Origin: an uncultured Bacteroidales bacterium
GTDB lineage: Bacteria; Bacteroidota; Bacteroidia; Bacteroidales; UBA932
Direction: 5' to 3'
Assembly: GCA_944326335.1 (NCBI GenBank)
Contig: CALVDM010000024.1
Coordinates: 1-34,812 of the forward strand
DNA length: 34,812 nt
In this document: positions 1-7,794 of the stretch, piece by piece
Layout of the letters: every line of letters begins with the position of its first letter
How positions within the stretch are numbered: position 1 is the stretch's first letter
Made by a program: the position numbers and the translations under genes
Notes under the pieces: generated by a model
Seen by the model: only the letters and a program-made list of their open reading frames with translations
What the model was told of the DNA's origin: nothing
Databases searched by the model: none

Positions 1-3
1 GAT

Positions 4-86
4 AGTGCAAGCCGTACACCTAAATACGCAACAAGAGGATGACCGCAAAGCCTCTTGGCTTTTGGGTCACCCCCTTTATTTGCACT
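4..86 (-). ncRNA. Unassigned nested inverted-repeat structure (possible RNA or 3' processing/terminator element)
   Basis: Three nested helices are visible. AGTGCAA at 4-10 pairs with TTGCACT at 80-86. GGATGACC at 37-44 pairs with GGTCACCC at 65-72. AAAGCC at 47-52 pairs with GGCTTT at 57-62 around a 4-nt loop. On the minus strand the one imperfect pair in the middle helix becomes a G-U wobble, while on the plus strand it is an A-C mismatch, so an RNA read on the minus strand fits better. It would lie downstream of the thioesterase gene at the end of the mazG-prfA gene run. No T-run follows, so it is not a classical terminator. I could not match it to a named RNA family, and the window edge may cut it. 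Confidence 0.35.
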
Positions 87-106
87 CTCCTTTCGGATCA
101 CTCTTT

Positions 107-592
107 TCATAAATCTTCACCCTCTACCCTGCAGCCTTTGAAATAGAAGTCCGAAGCCGCCTTTTCCTTCGGAAAGCAGAAATAGGTTATCTCTGCAGAA
201 GAGCAGACTTCCCCTTCGTACATTATGCTGGCCTCGAGTATCGCGAAATTGCGCTTCATCTCCCTGATATGGGAACGGACCTCTATGGTCACCCCCTCGC
301 CTGTCGGCACAGGTTTCCTGAACTTGACATTCAGGTTCGTGGTCATGCCGGAAGTCTGCAGCTTCCTTGCTATGACCCACATGGCAATCTCGTCTATTAT
401 TGTGGACTGTATGCCGCCATGCAATGTATGCAGCCAGCCCTGAAAGTTGTCGGACGGATGCCAGTACGAAACGACATCGTCGCCGTCCTCATAAAATTCC
501 ATCTTCAGACCGTACGGATTTGACGGTGCGCATCCGAAACAGTTGTAGCCCTGGTCTTCAAGCCCGTGCCACGGGTTAATAATCTTCTTCAT
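107..592 (-). CDS. PaaI/4HBT-family hotdog thioesterase
   Basis: The protein has 161 residues, normal for a single hotdog-fold acyl-CoA thioesterase. Seen in the sequence: an N-terminal CFGCAPSNPYGLKM segment (about 18-31), typical of the PaaI-like group, and the HGGIQSTIIDE segment (about 58-68), which matches the central-helix HGG...D active-site signature. Family knowledge: such enzymes hydrolyse acyl-CoA or aryl-CoA thioesters in the cytoplasm. The true substrate cannot be read from the sequence. It is the last gene of a minus-strand run and starts 18 nt after the prfA stop, so it is probably co-transcribed with it. Its link to translation genes is positional only. The fold assignment is fairly sure; the substrate is unknown. 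Confidence 0.82.
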   Translation of the reverse strand: MKKIINPWHGLEDQGYNCFGCAPSNPYGLKMEFYEDGDDVVSYWHPSDNFQGWLHTLHGGIQSTIIDEIAMWVIARKLQTSGMTTNLNVKFRKPVPTGEGVTIEVRSHIREMKRNFAILEASIMYEGEVCSSAEITYFCFPKEKAASDFYFKGCRVEGEDL

Positions 593-610
593 CCTGGTAT
601 AGAGTTTATC

Positions 611-1696
611 CTATTCCGCCGCAGCCTTGAGACGCTCTGCATTCTCGGCAATCTGGAGCTGGTCTATGAGCTCCTGTATTTCGCCGTCCATGAATACGGG
701 CAGGTTGTACATGGTGTAGTTTATCCTGTGGTCCGTGACCCTCGACTGAGGATAGTTATAGGTGCGGATTTTCGCTGAACGGTCTCCCGTAGACACCATG
801 GTCTTCCTCTTTGCGGAAATCTCGTTGAGATACTTCTCGTACTCCATGTTGTAGAGCCTCGTCCTGAGCTCGGCAAGAGCCTTGTCGAAATTCTTCAGCT
901 GGGACTTCTCGTCCTGGCACTGCACTACTATCCCTGACGGGATGTGCGTAAGCCTGATGGCAGAATATGTGGTGTTCACCGACTGTCCTCCCGGGCCGGA
1001 CGAGCAGAAAGTGTCCTTGCGGATATCGTTCATGTTGAGTTCTATGTCGAATTCGTCAGCCTCCGGAAGAACAGCCACAGAAGCTGCTGAAGTGTGGACG
1101 CGGCCCTGTGTCTCGGTCTGCGGCACACGCTGGACACGATGCACCCCGGACTCATATTTGAGTGTCCCGTAGACATGGTCTCCGGAAACCTTGCATACAA
1201 TCTCCTTGAATCCTCCTGCTGCACCTTCGGACTGGTTCGTGACCTCTATCTTCCAGCCCTTCTTCTCGGCATACTTCGAATACATGCGGAAAAGGTCACC
1301 GGCGAAGATGGCGGCCTCGTCGCCTCCGGTGCCGCCCCTTATTTCAAGGATGGCATTCTTGCTGTCCTGCGGGTCGGCAGGGATGAGAAGCAGCTTTATG
1401 TTCTCCTCCATCCCGGGAATCTTCTGCTCGATATCGGATATCTCCTCCTTGGCCATCTCCCTGAGCTCCTCGTCCTTCTCGTTCGCAATGATGTCCTTGG
1501 CCGCTTCGTAGTCTGCCATGATTTTCCGGTATTCCGCACCTGCCTTGACTATCGGCTCGAGTTCCTTGTACTCCTTGTTCAACTGCACGTATTTCTTCAT
1601 GTCCGAAATCACTTCCGGATTGGAAAGCTGCTCCTGCAGTGCAGCATATTTTTCCTGAAGACCTGAGATTTTCTCCAACAATGAATTTTCTGCCAT
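611..1696 (-). CDS. prfA: Peptide chain release factor 1
   Basis: Release factor 1 recognises UAA and UAG stop codons and triggers peptide release on the ribosome. The 361-residue product has the family's normal length. The peptidyl-tRNA hydrolysis motif GGQ is at residues 236-238. The stop-codon recognition tripeptide is PQT at 192-194, inside a [12 protein letters not shown] block; this PxT form marks RF1 rather than RF2, which has SPF. The open frame runs 15 codons further upstream, but I chose the ATG at 1696 because the protein then begins [10 protein letters not shown] like known RF1s and the start lies 2 nt after the stop of the preceding gene. It sits between a GNAT-like gene and a thioesterase in the same direction. 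Confidence 0.97.
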   Translation of the reverse strand: MAENSLLEKISGLQEKYAALQEQLSNPEVISDMKKYVQLNKEYKELEPIVKAGAEYRKIMADYEAAKDIIANEKDEELREMAKEEISDIEQKIPGMEENIKLLLIPADPQDSKNAILEIRGGTGGDEAAIFAGDLFRMYSKYAEKKGWKIEVTNQSEGAAGGFKEIVCKVSGDHVYGTLKYESGVHRVQRVPQTETQGRVHTSAASVAVLPEADEFDIELNMNDIRKDTFCSSGPGGQSVNTTYSAIRLTHIPSGIVVQCQDEKSQLKNFDKALAELRTRLYNMEYEKYLNEISAKRKTMVSTGDRSAKIRTYNYPQSRVTDHRINYTMYNLPVFMDGEIQELIDQLQIAENAERLKAAAE

Positions 1697-1698
1697 AT

Positions 1699-2838
1699 TC
1701 AACCTTGTATATTGTCCTGTCCAATCGGCTTCAGATAACATCTGCGCCTCATATAGAGCTCATGCTCGTATTTCTCCCACACGAATGACGCCGAGTTGGT
1801 GTCTATCTGCGGATTTGTAATCGCCCATTTCACTCCGGCCTCCCTGTACTTCCTCGACATCAGGATATGGTAGACGGATGACACTCCGGTGTTCTGCCAC
1901 TTGGGGGCAGCCCCGTTTATCATCAGGTCCACGGTGTCGAATTTCTTCAGAGCCCTCAGGAAATGTATCCATCCAGTCGGGAACATCGAGCCTCCGGCCT
2001 TCTGCATCGCCTTTGACATGGACGGGAACGAGATTCCGAATGCTGCAATCTCGTTGTTTTCATCCAGCAGGAAGCAACAGAGACGTTTGTCGAGCAAGCC
2101 CAACGTCTGGGCAGCCTCGTCCGCAATCTCCTCTTCCGTGAACGGGATGAAATTATAGACGCTCTCCGAGAAACTCTCGTTGTATATCCTGAAGAACTCG
2201 CGCACAAGCGCCTTGTCGTGTTTCAGCTTGTCTATGTCGCCTTCCACAAGCCTGTATCTCTGCTTCAGGCGTTCAGCCACCGTCACCATCTTCTCCGGAA
2301 GTTCCTGGTCTGCACGCAACTTGTACTGGACCCAGTCGCACTCCTTGCTGAAGCCCAGCTTCAGGAGCAGGTCATTGTAGTACGGGTAATTGTACAGGCA
2401 GTTGAACGGAGGTACGTTCTCGTAGCCCTCTACAAGCATCCCCTGCTTCCCGAGAGTGTTGTAGTACAGCGGGCCGTGAATCTCGTCCATACCGTTTTCC
2501 CTGGCCCATGCCTCCGCGGTACCGATCAGAAGCCTGGCCACTTCAAGGTCGTCTATAGTGTCGAACCAGCCGAAGCGGACCCTTTTCTTGCCGTATCTTT
2601 CATTGTATCTCGGATTTATCATCCCGCATATACGCCCCACGACCTTGCCGCCGTCCATGACCATCCACATCTTCCTGGAACAGTAGGACAGGGACGGAGC
2701 CGCTGTCAGGCTCTTCTTCTGGTCGGCGTAAAGGGCCGGCACATACTGTGGGCAATCCTTGTACAGTTCATTCGGGAACTTGATGAATTTCTTCAGGTCC
2801 TTATCCGAAAGGACTTCAACCACCTTGTATTCAGCCAT
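1699..2838 (-). CDS. GNAT-like N-acyltransferase superfamily protein (YghO-like), function unknown
   Basis: The 379-residue protein has no signal peptide or membrane segment. The region [18 protein letters not shown] (about 66-83) and the C-terminal QNTGVSS stretch look like an acyl-CoA N-acyltransferase (GNAT) fold of the large, poorly characterised YghO-like group, often annotated only as 'N-acetyltransferase domain'. The substrate is unknown. The open frame extends 124 codons upstream into tcdA, but that part is a shadow of tcdA in another frame. The ATG at 2838 follows a 50-bp gap holding a good -7 promoter box at 2866-2873. The stop codon lies 2 nt before the prfA start, suggesting co-transcription and perhaps coupling with prfA. 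Family call moderate; no function should be assigned. Confidence 0.7.
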   Translation of the reverse strand: MAEYKVVEVLSDKDLKKFIKFPNELYKDCPQYVPALYADQKKSLTAAPSLSYCSRKMWMVMDGGKVVGRICGMINPRYNERYGKKRVRFGWFDTIDDLEVARLLIGTAEAWARENGMDEIHGPLYYNTLGKQGMLVEGYENVPPFNCLYNYPYYNDLLLKLGFSKECDWVQYKLRADQELPEKMVTVAERLKQRYRLVEGDIDKLKHDKALVREFFRIYNESFSESVYNFIPFTEEEIADEAAQTLGLLDKRLCCFLLDENNEIAAFGISFPSMSKAMQKAGGSMFPTGWIHFLRALKKFDTVDLMINGAAPKWQNTGVSSVYHILMSRKYREAGVKWAITNPQIDTNSASFVWEKYEHELYMRRRCYLKPIGQDNIQG

Positions 2839-2865
2839 CGTAAAACCGTTTTCAATCTCGGAGTG

Positions 2866-2873
2866 CAAAGGTA
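2866..2873 (-). promoter_or_regulatory. Bacteroidetes -7 box TACCTTTG before the GNAT-prfA-thioesterase run
   Basis: On the minus strand this reads TACCTTTG, an exact match to the Bacteroidetes sigma-ABfr -7 consensus TAnnTTTG. It lies 27 nt upstream of the chosen ATG at 2838, inside the only gap in the mazG-to-thioesterase run. No convincing -33 TTTG is seen at the usual distance. It suggests that prfA can be transcribed separately from mazG-tcdA. Confidence 0.5.
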
Positions 2874-2888
2874 ATAAAAATCCGCGGA

Positions 2889-3629
2889 TTAAACGCCACG
2901 GCCAAGCAAAGTGTTTATGGCCACCTGGGCGCATGCACAGCCGAAAGCGGCCGGCATGTATGAAATCGTCCCGGTATTGGATTTCTTGTTCTTCTCGTCG
3001 CAGTCCACAACCGCAGCCTTGTCGGGAAGCTCTTCGGAAAATACAGTCATCACACCTTTCGTGATGCCGCTTTTGCGCAGACGTCTCCTCACCACGGCTG
3101 CCAGAGGGCAGTTGAAAGTCCTGGAGATGTCGGCAATGCGGATCTTGGTCATGTCCATCTTGGCCCCTGCCCCCATCGACGACACCATTCCGATATGATT
3201 GTCGAGACAATACCTTATCAGAGCAAGTTTCGGTGCAAGGGTATCTATCGCATCCACCACGAAATCAGGACGGTATTGTCCGAGGACCTCACCTACCTTG
3301 TCCGCCTCGAGATAGAGCTCCACCGTCCTTATCCTGATGTCCGGGTTGATATCCTTCAGCCGCTGTGCAAGGACTTCGCATTTGGGCCTGCCCAATGTGG
3401 AGTCGAGGGCGAGAATCTGCCTGTTCTTGTTCGTAAGGGACACGGAATCGCTGTCAATCAGGACCATGCTGCCCACTCCTGCCCGCGCTGTCATTTCCGC
3501 GGCATAACCGCCGACGCCTCCGACACCTGCAATCACCACCACGGACGAAGCAAGCACTTCAAGACCTTCCTTCCCCACAAGGAGTCCGGTCCGCTCCTTC
3601 CATGAGGAGGAGAAATCTGAAGCCCCCAT
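2889..3629 (-). CDS. tcdA: tRNA threonylcarbamoyladenosine dehydratase (TcdA/CsdL, ThiF-like)
   Basis: TcdA belongs to the ThiF/MoeB/E1 family. It uses ATP to cyclise t6A at position 37 of ANN-decoding tRNAs into ct6A. The 246-residue protein starts MGASDF and carries the R-finger region ERTGLLVG (12-19), the ATP-binding GVGGVG loop (35-40) and the DSDSVSLTNKNRQ block (59-71), which is diagnostic for E1-like adenylating enzymes. It has no CxxC zinc pairs, as expected for TcdA versus ThiF/MoeB. The frame extends 17 codons upstream into mazG, but the ATG at 3629 follows the mazG stop by 1 nt and gives the usual N-terminus. Tight packing with mazG implies one transcript. Confidence 0.88.
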   Translation of the reverse strand: MGASDFSSSWKERTGLLVGKEGLEVLASSVVVIAGVGGVGGYAAEMTARAGVGSMVLIDSDSVSLTNKNRQILALDSTLGRPKCEVLAQRLKDINPDIRIRTVELYLEADKVGEVLGQYRPDFVVDAIDTLAPKLALIRYCLDNHIGMVSSMGAGAKMDMTKIRIADISRTFNCPLAAVVRRRLRKSGITKGVMTVFSEELPDKAAVVDCDEKNKKSNTGTISYMPAAFGCACAQVAINTLLGRGV

Positions 3630-3630
3630 G

Positions 3631-4449
3631 TCAGAGACCCTTGCTTTTAGCCTCGTCCCATATCGCATCCATTTCGGCAAGAGTCATGTCCTTCAGGTCC
3701 CGTCCCTGCCTTATGGTATGCTCCTCGAGATATGTGAACCTCCTGCGGAACTTGTGGCACGTCCGCTCGAGGGCTGTGTCCGGATTCAGTCCGTACAGCC
3801 TTGCGGCATTCACGATTGCGAAAAGATAATCTCCGAGTTCCTCTTCAGCCCTTCCCGAGGCTGCCTTCTTCTCTTCCGCACTGCCGGCGGACTCCATGGC
3901 ATCGAGTTCTGCCCGGAATTCCCCGAGTTCCTCTTCCACCTTGTCCCATACCTGTTCCTTCTTCTCCCAGTCGAAGCCGACTCCGCGTGCCTTGTCCTGC
4001 ATCCGGTATGCCTTCAGGAGCGGAGGCAGGGTCTCAGGCACGCCGGAAAGGACACGCTTGTTGCCGTCCTTCTCCTTCAGCTTGAGCTGCTCCCAGTTCT
4101 TCACCACCTCGGCCGCGTCGGCGACCTGCACTGAGGAGAACACGTGCGGATGACGGTATATCAGCTTGTCGCACAGATGGTTGATGACATCCACAATGTC
4201 GTATGTGCCGTTCTCCTCCCCTATCTTCGCATAGAAAAGCACATGAAGAAGCACGTCTCCGAGCTCCTTGGATATGTTGGCGTCATCTTTCTTCAATATC
4301 GCATCGCTCAGCTCGTATGTTTCCTCTATTGTCTGGGGACGCAGCGACTCCGTGGTCTGCGCCCTGTCCCACGGGCATTTCACCCTGAGTTCGTCCAGAA
4401 TGTCGAGGATACGCCCGAAGGCTTCAAGTTTCATCTGCCTGTCTTTCAT
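3631..4449 (-). CDS. mazG: Nucleoside triphosphate pyrophosphohydrolase MazG
   Basis: MazG hydrolyses (d)NTPs to NMPs and pyrophosphate, a house-cleaning and stress-related activity. The 272-residue product carries two MazG domains, as in the E. coli enzyme. The N-terminal domain has CPWDRAQT (25-32), IEETYEL (41-47) and KELGDVLLHVL (61-71). The C-terminal domain has VEEELGEF and AEEELGDYLFAIVN. The paired EExxE and ExxD acidic residues are the Mg2+ ligands. The frame could start 19 codons earlier, but the ATG at 4449 gives the expected N-terminus (MKDRQMKLEAFGRILDILD) and lies 25 nt downstream of a -7 promoter box. It heads the minus-strand run mazG-tcdA-GNAT-prfA-thioesterase. Confidence 0.94.
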   Translation of the reverse strand: MKDRQMKLEAFGRILDILDELRVKCPWDRAQTTESLRPQTIEETYELSDAILKKDDANISKELGDVLLHVLFYAKIGEENGTYDIVDVINHLCDKLIYRHPHVFSSVQVADAAEVVKNWEQLKLKEKDGNKRVLSGVPETLPPLLKAYRMQDKARGVGFDWEKKEQVWDKVEEELGEFRAELDAMESAGSAEEKKAASGRAEEELGDYLFAIVNAARLYGLNPDTALERTCHKFRRRFTYLEEHTIRQGRDLKDMTLAEMDAIWDEAKSKGL

Positions 4450-4473
4450 AATGTCATAATCGTTATCAGATGG

Positions 4474-4481
4474 CAAAAATA
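4474..4481 (-). promoter_or_regulatory. Bacteroidetes -7 box TATTTTTG for mazG
   Basis: The minus strand reads TATTTTTG, an exact TAnnTTTG match, 24 nt upstream of the mazG ATG. A TTG about 22 nt further upstream (4504-4506) could serve as a weak -33 element. It shares the 107-bp divergent gap with the promoter of the CoA-transferase gene. Confidence 0.5.
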
Positions 4482-4525
4482 GGCAAGAAACTCGGAAACT
4501 GCTCAAGATTCCGGCAAAAAATACT

Positions 4526-4533
4526 TAAATTTG
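4526..4533 (+). promoter_or_regulatory. Bacteroidetes -7 box TAAATTTG for the CoA-transferase gene
   Basis: The plus strand reads TAAATTTG, an exact TAnnTTTG match, ending 23 nt before the ATG at 4557. A transcript would begin near 4540 and have a leader of about 17 nt. This decides the start of the downstream gene: an in-frame ATG at 4470 lies upstream of the box and would not be on this transcript. No clear -33 TTTG is seen. Confidence 0.55.
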
Positions 4534-4556
4534 GGACCGCGACAACAGTCATTGTT

Positions 4557-5858
4557 ATGAAGAAGGAAATTCATTACGTCACTGCCGACGAAGCCGTCAA
4601 GGTGGTGAAATCCGGAGACCACGTGCATCTGAGCAGCGTGGCAAGCGCGCCGAGACTGCTTATCGAGGCATTGTGCAGAAGAGGAGAGGCCGGAGAGCTG
4701 GAAAACGTCAGGATACACCATCTCCACACTGAAGGTCCGGCTCCGTACGCAGACCCGAAGTTCGAAGGGATATTCTTCCATCAGGGATTCTTCATAGGCG
4801 CGAATGTCAGGCAAAGCGTCCAGGAAGGCTGGTCGGACTACATCCCCGTCTTCCTCGGAGAAACGCAGAAGCTGTACAGATGCGGAGCCCTGCCTTGCGA
4901 CGTGGCCATGATACAGGTATGCCCTCCGGACAAGCATGGCTATGTGTCGCTCGGGACATCTGTGGATGCCACTCTTGCTGCGATAGAATGCGCCAGGACT
5001 GTCATTGCCGTGGTGAACAGGAATGTGCCGAGAGCCTGGGGGCAGGCCATGATTCCGATGGACATGATAGATATATTCGTGGAGGACGACACGCCTCTCG
5101 TGCCGGGGCATTTCAGCCAGCCGGACGAGATAGAGACCGCAATAGGCCGGCACTGCGCGGAACTCATAGAAGACGGCTCATGCCTCCAGATGGGCATAGG
5201 CGCGATACCGAATGCGGTGCTCGCCCAGCTCGGAGGGCACAAGCACCTCGGAATCCACACCGAGATGTTCGCGGACGGGGTGCTCGGTCTTGTGGACAAG
5301 GGGGTCATCGACGGTTCCATGAAAGTCACCGACAAGGGAAAGATAGTGGCCACTTTCCTTCTCGGTTCAAAGGAGTGCTATGACTTCATAGATGACAACC
5401 CGATGGTGGCGATGATGGACGTCGGCTACACCAACGACCCGCGCATCATATCCAGGAATCCGAAGATGGTTGCAATAAACTCGGCGGTCCAGATAGATCT
5501 CACGGGACAGGTCTGCGCCGACTCGATTGGTACAAAATTCTATTCCGGCGTGGGAGGGCAGATAGACTTCGTCTACGGGGCGTCGCTCTCGGAAGGCGGC
5601 AAGGCCATCATAGCCATGCCTTCACGGACAAGGAAAGGAGCTTCGAAAATCGCCCCTGCCATAATGACCGGCGCCGGTGTCGTGACCACGAGGGCGCATG
5701 TACATTGGGTGGTGACCGAATACGGTGCAGTGGACCTCTACGGGAAATCCATGCAGGAAAGGGCGAAAATGCTGATAGGCATAGCGCACCCGGACGACAG
5801 GGAAATGCTCGACAAGGCCGCATTCGAAAGATTCGGCCCGCATTACCACAGCTTCTGA
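4557..5858 (+). CDS. Acetyl-CoA hydrolase/transferase family CoA-transferase
   Basis: The 433-residue length fits the family I type that includes 4-hydroxybutyrate CoA-transferase and butyryl-CoA:acetate CoA-transferase. The predicted catalytic glutamate is E236 in GIHTEMFADG, close to Glu238 of AbfT-type enzymes. The GVGGQIDFVYGASLSEGGKA block lies near residue 340 and forms the CoA-binding region. Known chemistry: CoA is moved between an acyl-CoA and acetate (or another acid) through a glutamyl-CoA thioester. The exact acyl partner cannot be decided from sequence; succinyl-, butyryl- and 4-hydroxybutyryl-CoA are all possible. I chose the ATG at 4557 over one 29 codons upstream because of the promoter at 4526. 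It is a single gene convergent with ybaK, 9.5 kb from the ackA-ptb-buk operon, which could share its substrates. Confidence 0.87.
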   Translation: MKKEIHYVTADEAVKVVKSGDHVHLSSVASAPRLLIEALCRRGEAGELENVRIHHLHTEGPAPYADPKFEGIFFHQGFFIGANVRQSVQEGWSDYIPVFLGETQKLYRCGALPCDVAMIQVCPPDKHGYVSLGTSVDATLAAIECARTVIAVVNRNVPRAWGQAMIPMDMIDIFVEDDTPLVPGHFSQPDEIETAIGRHCAELIEDGSCLQMGIGAIPNAVLAQLGGHKHLGIHTEMFADGVLGLVDKGVIDGSMKVTDKGKIVATFLLGSKECYDFIDDNPMVAMMDVGYTNDPRIISRNPKMVAINSAVQIDLTGQVCADSIGTKFYSGVGGQIDFVYGASLSEGGKAIIAMPSRTRKGASKIAPAIMTGAGVVTTRAHVHWVVTEYGAVDLYGKSMQERAKMLIGIAHPDDREMLDKAAFERFGPHYHSF

Positions 5859-5881
5859 GGATGCCGGTGCCGGCGAGGCGG

Positions 5882-6373
5882 TCAGTGAGGCAGTTTCGCT
5901 ATGTCCGCCACGGTCGCTCCGACATATCCGATGAGGGCTTCAGGGGAAATTTTGAACTGCAGCCCTCTCACTCCGGCGCTCACATAGATGGAATCATACC
6001 CGAGGGCTGTGGAATGGAAATATGTCGGGAACGCCTTCTTCATCCCGACAGGAGAACAGCCTCCCCTTATGTAACCTGTGACCCCGAGCAGATTCTTCAT
6101 CGGGATGAGGTCACATTTCTTGTTGCCAGATACGGCTGCGGCAGCTTTCAGGTCCACCTCGGCATCACCAGGGACCACGCACACGAAATAACCTGTCCTG
6201 TCTCCGGAAAGGACAAGCGTCTTGAACACCTGCCCGACAGGCTCTCCGAGCTGCCCTGCAATATGAGCCGCTGCAAGGTCGTTCTCGTCAACCTCATACG
6301 GGACGAGAGTATATGCAATGCCGGCCTTGTCGAGGAGGCGGGCAGCATTGGTCTTCTCTATTTTGCCGCGCAT
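5882..6373 (-). CDS. ybaK: Cys-tRNA(Pro)/Cys-tRNA(Cys) deacylase YbaK/EbsC
   Basis: YbaK clears Cys mischarged on tRNA-Pro, acting after prolyl-tRNA synthetase. The 163-residue product is normal in length. VFKTLV (49-54) contains the essential lysine K51. A GGCSPVGMKK segment near residue 104 is the conserved glycine-rich loop of the YbaK fold. The frame extends 27 codons upstream, but the ATG at 6373 shares one base with the stop of the preceding DUF4861 gene (TGATG), which suggests translational coupling. It is the last gene of the minus-strand run that starts at 9187. Only 23 nt separate it from the convergent CoA-transferase, with no clear terminator. Confidence 0.92.
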   Translation of the reverse strand: MRGKIEKTNAARLLDKAGIAYTLVPYEVDENDLAAAHIAGQLGEPVGQVFKTLVLSGDRTGYFVCVVPGDAEVDLKAAAAVSGNKKCDLIPMKNLLGVTGYIRGGCSPVGMKKAFPTYFHSTALGYDSIYVSAGVRGLQFKISPEALIGYVGATVADIAKLPH

Positions 6374-7221
6374 CACTTTACCATATAAGACTCGAACCGC
6401 CTCACGGTGTTGAGTTCCGCTTCCTTTGTCGATGCCGCCACCACTGTGGTACATATCGAAGACGTCGGTTTCGAGACAATCCTGACCATGTCTTCAGTCA
6501 CCTCCATAGGGCCGAAATCCGACGGTCTGAAGAACATCCCGGCACCTACCGGGACAGGAGACTCGGCCACGTCTGCAGGATGCACTCCCCAAGCGAAGAT
6601 GAACCCGTCGCCGCATTTCACGGTCTGGCCATGGTGATAATTCACCCCGGTCAGGAACATTACGGGCTTCCCGGACAGTTCGGTCGCCGTGACCTGCGCA
6701 TCTCTCGTCCTGCGGGTCATGTCTATCCTGATGGATATGTCCACGGTGTCTTCCTGGTAAGGCACCCCGTATGCTATCATCTCGGCATAGGAACCGGACT
6801 TCGTGTGTCCGACCCTCGCAGTACGGCCTTTCGTTGCCGTCAGCTTCACTTCCTTCTCCCCGTCCCAGAGGGCGATTCCGCCGAGACCGACAGTCTTGCC
6901 CACCATGTATTCATCGCAGCCGGCCCCTTCCTCCTGCTGCTGCGCTGTCGGATACCATCCGTAGCTTTCCAGCTCAAGACCACGTCCTGTCTTGGAATAG
7001 ACATCGATGGCTCCGCTGTCATTGAAATATATCCTCAACGCGAAATGCGTATTCTCCACAGCAGGGCCATGATGCCCCACCTCCCTGTAGAGGTCGGCCT
7101 TGTCCGACACTATCTCCTCGACCTGCTTGCCGTCCTTCTTCCAGAAAAGGCTCACGGCCGTCTGCGCCTGGGAGGAAACATAGATGAACAGAACCGGGAC
7201 AATGATTAAAATCTTATTCAT
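6373..7221 (-). CDS. Secreted DUF4861 family protein
   Basis: The 282-residue protein begins with a typical signal peptide (about 1-20, ending SSQAQ), so it is exported, probably to the periplasm. Body features such as GPAVENTHFALRIYFNDSG and the GYxP/LGGIALWDG region match the DUF4861 family as I recall it. In Bacteroidetes this family is often encoded with polysaccharide lyases and unsaturated glycosyl hydrolases, so a carbohydrate-related role is usually supposed; that is family context, not something shown here. No catalytic residues can be named. It lies between rsmD (25 nt upstream) and ybaK (1-nt overlap), with no susC/susD or glycoside hydrolase nearby, which is odd for the family. 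Family call moderate, function unknown. Confidence 0.66.
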   Translation of the reverse strand: MNKILIIVPVLFIYVSSQAQTAVSLFWKKDGKQVEEIVSDKADLYREVGHHGPAVENTHFALRIYFNDSGAIDVYSKTGRGLELESYGWYPTAQQQEEGAGCDEYMVGKTVGLGGIALWDGEKEVKLTATKGRTARVGHTKSGSYAEMIAYGVPYQEDTVDISIRIDMTRRTRDAQVTATELSGKPVMFLTGVNYHHGQTVKCGDGFIFAWGVHPADVAESPVPVGAGMFFRPSDFGPMEVTEDMVRIVSKPTSSICTTVVAASTKEAELNTVRRFESYMVK

Positions 7222-7246
7222 TTTATTCTTGTTTACTGGATTGAAC

Positions 7247-7786
7247 TTAGCGAGTCTTCTCGAAGAAGGAGAAATGCACGTTTCCGTATTTCCTCTCCTT
7301 GACGAAATCCGGATGCGAAGAAAAACCGTAGGATGCCGGATGCTCGAGGATGAAGTAGCCTTGAGGGTTCAGTATCCCGGAAGAGAGCACCTTGTCCGGA
7401 AGGGTGTCCAGACCGTCGAGAGCGTACGGCGGGTCCGCAAAGACAATGTCGAAAGTCTTCGTGCACAGTTTCAGGAAATCGAACACATTGTGATGCACCA
7501 CGGTGACCTCCCTCAGACCGAGTTTTCCGGCACAGGTCCTGATGAAAGAGGCGTTTTCGGAACTCATCTCCACACATATCACATCGGAAGCCCCCCTGGA
7601 AGCGAACTCGAACGATATGGCACCCGTACCTCCGAACAGGTCGAGTACGGATAGCCCCTCGAACTCATACTCGTTGTTGAGTATGTTGAACAGACCTTCC
7701 TTGGCAAAATCCGTCGTGGGACGCGCCCTGTAGCCTTGCGGAGGGTTTATCACCTTCCCCCTGCATCTGCCTCCGATTATCCTCAT
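7247..7786 (-). CDS. rsmD: 16S rRNA (guanine(966)-N(2))-methyltransferase RsmD
   Basis: RsmD uses S-adenosylmethionine to methylate N2 of G966 in 16S rRNA during 30S assembly. The 179-residue protein starts MRIIGGRCRGK, the standard RsmD opening. It contains the SAM-binding motif I LDLFGGTGA (48-56) and the catalytic motif IV DPPY (118-121). Family hallmarks RPTTDFAKEGLFNIL (22-36) are also present. A TTG four codons upstream could extend the frame, but the ATG at 7786 gives the canonical N-terminus. The start is 8 nt after the DUF3822 stop, and the gene shares a run with DUF3822 and the pseudopilin-like gene. Confidence 0.95.
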   Translation of the reverse strand: MRIIGGRCRGKVINPPQGYRARPTTDFAKEGLFNILNNEYEFEGLSVLDLFGGTGAISFEFASRGASDVICVEMSSENASFIRTCAGKLGLREVTVVHHNVFDFLKLCTKTFDIVFADPPYALDGLDTLPDKVLSSGILNPQGYFILEHPASYGFSSHPDFVKERKYGNVHFSFFEKTR

Positions 7787-7794
7787 ATACAGAA

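Noticed and set aside
40-72. c-di-GMP (GEMM) riboswitch suggested by GACCGCAAAGCC on the plus strand
   Set aside because: The paired GGCAAACC...GGG stem and the second-helix GGTAGCCGGG region are missing, and Bacteroidetes rarely carry this class.
2839-3210. The long open frame extending the GNAT-like protein upstream by 124 residues
   Set aside because: It overlaps tcdA, whose frame is clearly conserved, and the extension has no family similarity. A start at 2838 follows a promoter box.
4470-4556. 29-residue N-terminal extension of the CoA-transferase
   Set aside because: The -7 box at 4526 lies inside it, and MKKEIHYVTADEAV at 4557 is a normal family start.
5866-5877. GCCGGTGCCGGC near 5866 as a terminator between the CoA-transferase and ybaK
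   Set aside because: The possible stem has a 2-4 nt loop and no T-run on either strand.
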